Assembly (NCBI GenBank): GCA_947455875.1
Contig: CANGSD010000104.1
Location: 1-5,596, forward strand
DNA length: 5,596 nt
Direction: 5' to 3'
Source of the DNA: Comamonadaceae bacterium
GTDB lineage: Bacteria; Pseudomonadota; Gammaproteobacteria; Burkholderiales; Burkholderiaceae
This document shows, one piece after another, positions 1 to 5,596 of the stretch. Every line of letters starts with the position of its first letter. Positions within the stretch are counted from its first letter, which is position 1. Made by a program: the position numbers and the translations under genes. The notes below the pieces were generated by a model. The model had not been told where the DNA came from and did no database searches. It worked only from the letters and a program-made list of their open reading frames with translations.

Positions 1-2489
<2,489 letters not shown>

Positions 2490-2512
2490 GCGTCACCTCT
2501 TTTTCTTGCAGC

Positions 2513-2557
2513 CCACGGGCCGCGCGCGGGCGACTGCGTGGCGGCCCGTGGTTTTTT
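2513..2557 (+). terminator. Intrinsic terminator of carB
   Basis: A perfect 11-base-pair GC-rich stem (arms 2513-2523 and 2541-2551, CCACGGGCCGC against GCGGCCCGTGG) with a 17-base loop is followed at once by six T residues (2552-2557). It begins 24 bases after the carB stop codon. This is the classical Rho-independent form and should separate carB transcription from the gene downstream. Confidence 0.9.
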
Positions 2558-2601
2558 GTGCGCGTGGTAGTTGATCCGATCCTGACACTGCAGGAGACCC
2601 C

Positions 2602-2608
2602 GAGGAGG
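2602..2608 (+). promoter_or_regulatory. Likely ribosome binding site of the hypothetical gene
   Basis: GAGGAGG is a strong Shine-Dalgarno match, but it ends 14 bases before the ATG at 2623, longer than the usual 5-9. It is still the best support for that start: the same frame has a TGA at 2572-2574, no ATG, GTG or TTG occurs between that stop and 2623, and the next ATG (2713) has no comparable purine run ahead of it. A second weaker purine run (CAGGAG, 2591-2596) lies further upstream. No convincing sigma-70 promoter was found between the carB terminator and this site. Confidence 0.5.
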
Positions 2609-2622
2609 CAGCAGCGAACAGG

Positions 2623-3351
2623 ATGGGCTTGGAGGTTACCCATCGTTTGGCTGCGCGTGGATTTGAGACCTCGCTGCAGCCATTTGTTCAACCTCATGAT
2701 GACTTACATGATATGGCTCAACCTTCTGGCATCAATCCACGCTCCCGCGCATCAATCATCGACCAAAATTTCGCGGCTGCCCGCCCGTCCCAACCCTCCA
2801 GCATTAGCCGTTGCGCGCGCATCGCGACCCCCATTGTGGGGTTATTGGTGGCGGGAGCCGGCGCCTATGCACTGGCCTCGGGCGTCAATCGCGACAACTA
2901 TGACCAAACGGACACCTACCACTTGAATCTCGTGAACGGCCTGAGCGGTGCGGCGGGAGCAGTGGGTGGTGCGCTCGTGTCCTGGTTGGCCGACACCGCT
3001 GTCAGGACCTACTGCTGTGTGCGTGAGCGTGCTGTCCAGCCGCTGCCGCGCCAGACGGGGGCCGAATTTTTTCGGTCCGAGTTGCAAGCAGCGGTGCCTG
3101 AGGAGGTCAGCACTTCGGTGAATGCAGGGGATCCGGTTCCCGAGCAGCAACCACAGGCGTCGGACTTCGCGACCTCGCAGCCGGGTGCTCAGGGCGAAGG
3201 GCTTGAGGCGGAGCCCGGTGAGCCGACCCCCGTGAATCTGAAGAAAATCCCTGTCGGTGGCGTACAAATCGCTGCATTAGAAGAGCTCAACCATTACATT
3301 GGTGTAGTCAATCAGGGCAAAGCGGCTCAGGGGGATAACAAACAGTCCTAG
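2623..3351 (+). CDS. Hypothetical protein with two glycine-rich membrane segments
   Basis: I do not recognise this 242-residue protein. In order: a polar N-terminus rich in Ser, Pro and Arg (1-62); a hydrophobic stretch at about 68-88 containing GLLVAGAGAYALASG; a short polar loop with three Asp (89-103); a second glycine-rich hydrophobic stretch at about 104-124 with Gly106, 109, 112, 115 and 116; a Cys pair at 131-132; an acidic, Gln/Pro/Gly-rich and probably disordered region (about 145-205); and a more ordered-looking tail (204-236). Arg63, Arg66, Arg128, Arg134 and Arg136 flank the hydrophobic pair, which by the positive-inside rule suggests a hairpin with both ends in the cytoplasm. No signal peptide is evident. 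G/C at third positions is 36 of 50 codons counted from 2821, against 22 of 24 in a carB sample, so it is atypical but still coding-like. It is isolated: carB's terminator lies before it and a hairpin region after it. Met31 (2713) is an alternative start. A secreted or membrane-active role is speculation. Confidence 0.65.
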   Translation: MGLEVTHRLAARGFETSLQPFVQPHDDLHDMAQPSGINPRSRASIIDQNFAAARPSQPSSISRCARIATPIVGLLVAGAGAYALASGVNRDNYDQTDTYHLNLVNGLSGAAGAVGGALVSWLADTAVRTYCCVRERAVQPLPRQTGAEFFRSELQAAVPEEVSTSVNAGDPVPEQQPQASDFATSQPGAQGEGLEAEPGEPTPVNLKKIPVGGVQIAALEELNHYIGVVNQGKAAQGDNKQS

Positions 3352-3384
3352 GGCAAAGTACTTGCTGGCGATCTAGTTCGGGAA

Positions 3385-3415
3385 CGAGGGTGAATACCGA
3401 ATGATTCACCCCTCG
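3385..3415. repeat. Nested inverted repeat between the hypothetical gene and greA
   Basis: GGGTGAAT (3388-3395) and ATTCACCC (3404-3411) form a perfect 8-base inverted repeat with an 8-base spacer. Allowing a one-base bulge (C3409), it can be drawn as an 11-base-pair stem from 3385 to 3415. Inside lies a smaller palindrome, GAATGATTC (3399-3407), and GAAT occurs twice as a direct repeat. No T run follows on either strand, so it is not a standard terminator. It lies about 34 bases after the hypothetical gene's stop and just upstream of the possible greA promoter. It could be an operator or a 3' RNA hairpin; the sequence alone does not decide. Confidence 0.55.
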
Positions 3416-3439
3416 ATCCGCGAAGGCCGATGATTTCGG

Positions 3440-3445
3440 CATAAT
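3440..3445 (+). promoter_or_regulatory. Possible -10 element of a greA promoter
   Basis: CATAAT matches five of six bases of the sigma-70 -10 consensus and sits in the only AT-rich patch of this intergenic region. No good -35 hexamer is seen 16-18 bases upstream (the sequence there is close to TCCGCG), and there is no extended TGn. It would start transcription near 3452, just ahead of the leader hairpin, giving a leader of about 60 bases before the greA ATG. Confidence 0.4.
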
Positions 3446-3458
3446 TACAGCTCCACAT

Positions 3459-3492
3459 ACCGCCGGCTGGCAACGGTCGGCGGTTTCCTTTT
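3459..3492 (+). terminator. GC-rich leader hairpin with T-rich tail upstream of greA
   Basis: Arms ACCGCCG (3459-3465) and CGGCGGT (3478-3484) pair perfectly over 7 bases, and the stem can extend inward by up to three more pairs (two of them G-T). A T-rich run, TTTCCTTTT at 3484-3492, follows directly. The form is that of an intrinsic terminator, though the T run is broken by CC. It lies 20 bases before the greA start codon. It could end transcripts arriving from the hypothetical gene, or act as an attenuator inside the greA leader. The E. coli greA leader is known to contain a terminator that yields short GraL RNAs; equivalence here is inference. Confidence 0.6.
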
Positions 3493-3512
3493 GTCCCCCA
3501 GCAATACCCGTC

Positions 3513-3989
3513 ATGGCCACCATCCCCATCACCGTTCGCGGCGCCGAGAAGCTCAAGGCTGAACTTCACAGGCTCAAGACCGTCGACCGCCCGGCGGTGA
3601 TCAACGCGATTGCCGAGGCCCGCGCCCAGGGTGACCTGTCGGAGAACGCCGAATACGACGCCGCCAAAGACCGCCAGGGCTTCATCGAGGGCCGGATCCA
3701 GGAAGTCGAGGGCAAGCTCTCGGCCGCCCAGGTGATCGACCCGGCCTCCGTCGATGCCGATGGCAGGGTGGTGTTTGGCGCCACCGTCGAACTCGAGGAC
3801 GAGGACAGCGGCGAAAAAGTGACCTACCAGATCGTCGGCGAGGACGAGGCCGACCTCAAACTCGGCCTGATCAACGTCTCCAGCCCCATCGGCCGCGCGC
3901 TGATCGGGAAAGAGGAGGGCGACACCGCCGAGGTCCAGGCCCCGGGCGGCCTGCGCCGCTACGAAATCGTCGCGGTTCGCTACGTCTGA
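3513..3989 (+). CDS. greA: Transcription elongation factor GreA
   Basis: Binds the secondary channel of RNA polymerase and stimulates cleavage of the 3' end of backtracked RNA, releasing stalled complexes. The product is 158 residues, the same length as E. coli GreA. The N-terminal coiled-coil domain covers about 1-76 and carries the tip signature [12 protein letters not shown], with Asp41 and Glu44, the acidic pair that coordinates the catalytic metal in GreA. The C-terminal FKBP-like domain (about 82-158) contains [23 protein letters not shown] and the terminal strand YEIVAVRYV. The ATG at 3513 is chosen because [14 protein letters not shown] aligns end-to-end with the family. There is no clear Shine-Dalgarno sequence ahead of it (upstream is CAATACCCGTC). 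The DUF4149 gene starts 8 bases after its stop, so the two are probably co-transcribed. The leader hairpin upstream suggests possible attenuation. Identification is secure. Confidence 0.97.
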   Translation: MATIPITVRGAEKLKAELHRLKTVDRPAVINAIAEARAQGDLSENAEYDAAKDRQGFIEGRIQEVEGKLSAAQVIDPASVDADGRVVFGATVELEDEDSGEKVTYQIVGEDEADLKLGLINVSSPIGRALIGKEEGDTAEVQAPGGLRRYEIVAVRYV

Positions 3990-3997
3990 CCGCTGCC

Positions 3998-4429
3998 TTG
4001 AAGCCCATCGACCGCCTCGGCCTGCTGGCGGCCGCGCTCTGGTGGGGCAGCCTCACCGCCGTGGGCGCGTGGGTCGTGCCCCTGTTGTTTGCCCACCTGC
4101 CCACGCCGGCGCTGGCCGGTGGCATGGCGGCCAAGCTGTTTGCCGCCCAGACCTGGGTGGCCCTGGGCTGCGGCGGGGTGCTGTTGATCGTGTCGCGCCC
4201 GCGGGGTCAGGCGCCGCGCATGGATTGGGCGGGCGGGGCGCTGGCCTGGCTGCTGGCGGGCTTGCTGGCCGCTTTGCTGCTGGAGTTTGGGGTGGCGCCG
4301 CGCATCGTGGCGCGCGAGAACCTGAAGCTGTGGCACGCCGTGGGCAGCGGGCTGTACCTGCTGCAGTGGCTTTGCGCCGGGGTCGTGCTTTACAAGCTGG
4401 CGGGCCTCAGGTCAGCCGACCCTTCTTGA
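3998..4429 (+). CDS. DUF4149 family membrane protein, TTG start
   Basis: A 143-residue inner-membrane protein of unknown function. Four hydrophobic segments are visible at about 7-28, 54-68, 82-101 and 113-135, the layout of the DUF4149 (TMEM205-like) family. Recognisable family features are the N-terminal AAALWWGSLTAVGAWVVPLLF, the LAGGMAAKLFAAQTW stretch after the first segment, and the final helix with Trp-His and Leu-Gln-Trp. The family match is from memory of such sequences and was not searched. The TTG at 3998 is preferred because it gives the usual MK-x-IDRLGLL opening and no ATG or GTG lies in frame between it and the end of greA; no Shine-Dalgarno is seen, so translation may depend on ribosomes ending greA 8 bases upstream. 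In this lineage the gene is a common neighbour of greA and yhbY. Its last 23 bases overlap the 3' end of yhbY on the other strand. Confidence 0.85.
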   Translation: MKPIDRLGLLAAALWWGSLTAVGAWVVPLLFAHLPTPALAGGMAAKLFAAQTWVALGCGGVLLIVSRPRGQAPRMDWAGGALAWLLAGLLAALLLEFGVAPRIVARENLKLWHAVGSGLYLLQWLCAGVVLYKLAGLRSADPS

Positions 4430-4883
4430 TCGATTTCTGCTTGGGCTTGGCTCGCTTGACCTGGCCGCCCGGGGTGAGGCGCTGGTTGCCCAGCACCCGC
4501 AGGGTCTTGACCTCGGGCCGCTGGCCGCCGCGCTTGCTGTATTTCAGGACCTTGATGTCGCGGGGGCCGGCCTTGCGGTCTTCGTCCGCCTCGGCGCGGG
4601 CCTTTGGCGGCTTGGGGCGCCACAGCACCAGCAGCTTGCCTATGTGCTGGATGGGGGCGGCGCCGAGCTGGTCGGCCAGTTGCAGGTAGATGGCTTCGCG
4701 GGCGGCGCGGTCGTCGCCCAGCACCCGCACCTTGATCAGGCCGTGGGCGTTGAGGGCGGCGTCGATCTCTTTTTGCACCGCCGGCGTGAGGCCGTCGTTG
4801 CCGATCATGACGACGGGATCGAGGTGGTGGGCCTCGGCGCGGTGCGCCTTGCGCTCGGCGATGGACAATTCAATAGCGGGCAT
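4407..4883 (-). CDS. yhbY: YhbY family RNA-binding protein (CRS1-YhbY domain)
   Basis: A ribosome-assembly protein; E. coli YhbY associates with pre-50S particles. The first 90 or so of 158 residues form the KH-like CRS1-YhbY domain: MPAIELSIAERKAHRAEAHH, then LDPVVMIGNDGLTPAV with the GNDG RNA-binding loop at 28-31, HGLIKVRVLGDDR, and IQHIGKLLVLWRP closing the domain. The E. coli protein (about 97 residues) stops soon after this point; here a basic, Lys/Arg-rich tail of about 68 residues follows, with KYSKRGGQRPEVK and VKRAKPKQKSIKKGR, likely an extra RNA contact. The ATG at 4883 is chosen because it fits the family start; the frame stays open upstream into antisense rlmE, and an in-frame ATG at 4904 would add seven residues. 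No good Shine-Dalgarno precedes either. It diverges from rlmE, another 50S-maturation gene, across 33 bases, as in E. coli. Domain identity is secure; the exact start is less so. Confidence 0.92.
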   Translation of the reverse strand: MPAIELSIAERKAHRAEAHHLDPVVMIGNDGLTPAVQKEIDAALNAHGLIKVRVLGDDRAAREAIYLQLADQLGAAPIQHIGKLLVLWRPKPPKARAEADEDRKAGPRDIKVLKYSKRGGQRPEVKTLRVLGNQRLTPGGQVKRAKPKQKSIKKGRLT

Positions 4884-4889
4884 GGGCCG

Positions 4890-4896
4890 TATTATC
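4890..4896. promoter_or_regulatory. Shared AT-rich -10 candidate between yhbY and rlmE
   Basis: The 7-base block TATTATC reads as TATTAT on the plus strand (4890-4895) and GATAAT on the minus strand (4896-4891), each five of six with the -10 consensus. Plus-strand initiation would fall near 4902, giving rlmE a leader of about 15 bases with its Shine-Dalgarno inside it. Minus-strand initiation would fall at or next to the yhbY ATG. No good -35 is spaced correctly on either strand: TGGACA (4862-4867, plus) is 22 bases away and TTGACC (4927-4922, minus) is 25 bases away. This is the only AT-rich block in the gap. Confidence 0.4.
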
Positions 4897-4904
4897 CCCC
4901 GCAT

Positions 4905-4908
4905 AGGA
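4905..4908 (+). promoter_or_regulatory. Shine-Dalgarno of rlmE
   Basis: AGGA within AGGAAAGAG ends 8 bases before the ATG at 4917, a normal spacing. It fixes the rlmE start and contrasts with the lack of such a site before greA, the DUF4149 gene and yhbY. Confidence 0.75.
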
Positions 4909-4916
4909 AAGAGTGA

Positions 4917-5579
4917 ATGAAGGTCAAGACCAAGAGCAAGAAGGTGAACAAGGCGTGGTTGAACGACCACATCAACGATCCTTATGTGAAGCTCGCCCAG
5001 AGGGAGGGCTATCGCGCCCGCGCCGCCTACAAGCTCAAAGAGATCGATGAGGCTCTGGGCCTGATCCGACCGGGGCATGTGGTGGTGGACCTGGGCTCTA
5101 CGCCCGGCGCCTGGAGCCAGTACGTGCGCCGGCGCCTGTCCCCCGGCGGGGCGGCGGCGGGCCAGCTCGATGGCGTCATCCTGGCGCTGGACCTGCTACC
5201 CATGGAGCCGATCGAAGGGGTGACCTTCCTGCAGGGGGATTTTCGCGAGCCGCAGGTGCTGGCCGGCCTCGAGGCGGCGCTGGCCGGGCGGGTCGTGGAC
5301 GTGGTGGTGTCCGATATGGCCCCCAATCTTTCGGGCATCGAGTCGGCCGACGCTGCCCGCATCAGCCATCTGGTCGAACTGGCCATCGAGTTCTCCCTGG
5401 CCCACCTCAAGCCCGAGGGGGCCCTGGTGACCAAGGTCTTCCACGGCAGCGGCTACAGCCAGCTGGTGAAGTTGTTCAAGGAAACCTTCCGGGTGGTCAA
5501 GCCGATCAAGCCCAAGGCCTCCCGGGACAAGTCCTCCGAGACCTTTCTGGTCGGGATCGGCCCTAAGCGCGCGGCCTGA
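4917..5579 (+). CDS. rlmE: 23S rRNA (uridine-2'-O-)-methyltransferase RlmE
   Basis: Also called FtsJ or RrmJ. Transfers a methyl group from S-adenosylmethionine to the 2'-OH of U2552 in the A loop of 23S rRNA, on the 50S particle. The product is 220 residues against 209 in E. coli. The Rossmann-type SAM motif is [11 protein letters not shown] (58-68). The Lys-Asp-Lys-Glu catalytic tetrad is intact: Lys39 (ARAAYKL), Asp133 (SDMAPNLSG), Lys173 (VTKVFHGSG) and Glu208 (SSETFLV), matching E. coli 38, 124, 164 and 199. [21 protein letters not shown] (91-111) follows the family closely. A Gly/Ala-rich insertion of about 8 residues lies near 75-86, between the first SAM-motif helix and the next strand. 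The basic N-terminus ([11 protein letters not shown]) fits rRNA binding. The start is supported by a good ribosome binding site. ftsH is the expected next gene but lies outside the window. Identification is secure. Confidence 0.96.
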   Translation: MKVKTKSKKVNKAWLNDHINDPYVKLAQREGYRARAAYKLKEIDEALGLIRPGHVVVDLGSTPGAWSQYVRRRLSPGGAAAGQLDGVILALDLLPMEPIEGVTFLQGDFREPQVLAGLEAALAGRVVDVVVSDMAPNLSGIESADAARISHLVELAIEFSLAHLKPEGALVTKVFHGSGYSQLVKLFKETFRVVKPIKPKASRDKSSETFLVGIGPKRAA

Positions 5580-5596
5580 GCCGCCGGCACGGCCCG

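Noticed and set aside
2571..2601. TTGATC as a -35 for the hypothetical gene
   Set aside because: No AT-rich -10 lies 16-18 bases downstream; the sequence there is GAGACC.
2490..2622. Plant-inducible promoter box (TTCG-N16-TTCG) that would support a type III effector reading of the hypothetical gene
   Set aside because: No TTCG occurs upstream of the gene on the plus strand, so effector status has no promoter support.
2842..3267. 141-codon minus-strand frame opposite the hypothetical gene
   Set aside because: No ribosome binding site or promoter and no domain-like composition. The plus frame has the better ribosome binding site and coherent membrane segments, so the plus gene is preferred, though neither has a known family.
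3391..3408. ArgR-type box suggested by TGAAT...ATTCA near an arginine/pyrimidine pathway gene
   Set aside because: The half-sites are 8 bases apart, not the 4 of the arginine box, and the site is downstream of carB and ahead of greA, not at a carbamoyl-phosphate promoter.
4644..4920. Two small plus-strand frames ending at 4916 and 4920, next to the rlmE start
   Set aside because: They run antisense to the conserved YhbY domain and have no family resemblance; their closeness to the rlmE ATG is coincidental.
5027..5444. Minus-strand frames opposite rlmE
   Set aside because: They are antisense to a complete methyltransferase with intact catalytic residues and have low-complexity products without start signals.

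Overview
The window reads as a high-GC betaproteobacterial chromosome segment, most likely order Burkholderiales and probably family Comamonadaceae. The evidence is very high G/C at third codon positions in the core genes, the protein sequences themselves, and the gene order carB - greA - DUF4149 - yhbY (reverse) - rlmE. The greA/yhbY/rlmE part of this order is shared with Escherichia coli, where ftsH follows rlmE; ftsH would be expected just past the right edge. The genus is an inference and was not tested by any search.

Layout. Positions 1-2489 hold the 3' three-quarters of carB (large subunit of carbamoyl-phosphate synthase), closed by a strong intrinsic terminator at 2513-2557. Positions 2623-3351 hold an unrecognised 242-residue gene for a small protein with two glycine-rich hydrophobic segments; its codon use is less G/C-biased than that of its neighbours, so it looks like an accessory gene placed between two core units. 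Positions 3352-3512 are non-coding: a nested inverted repeat, a possible promoter -10, and a GC-rich hairpin followed by a T-rich run in the greA leader. greA (3513-3989) is followed after 8 bases by a four-helix DUF4149 membrane protein (TTG start, 3998-4429). yhbY (4407-4883) is on the reverse strand and overlaps the DUF4149 gene tail-to-tail by 23 bases. rlmE (4917-5579) diverges from yhbY across only 33 bases that contain one AT-rich block readable as a -10 on both strands. The last 17 bases show nothing.

How the genes relate. carB supplies carbamoyl phosphate for pyrimidine and arginine synthesis. greA rescues backtracked RNA polymerase. YhbY and RlmE both act on the large ribosomal subunit (pre-50S binding; 2'-O-methylation of 23S rRNA), so the divergent pair makes functional sense. 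The window is mainly ordinary core genome. The parts worth a second look are the unknown membrane-hairpin protein, the greA leader hairpin (compare the attenuated greA leader of E. coli that yields GraL RNAs), and the compact yhbY/rlmE promoter region. No mobile element, CRISPR array, tRNA or rRNA was seen.
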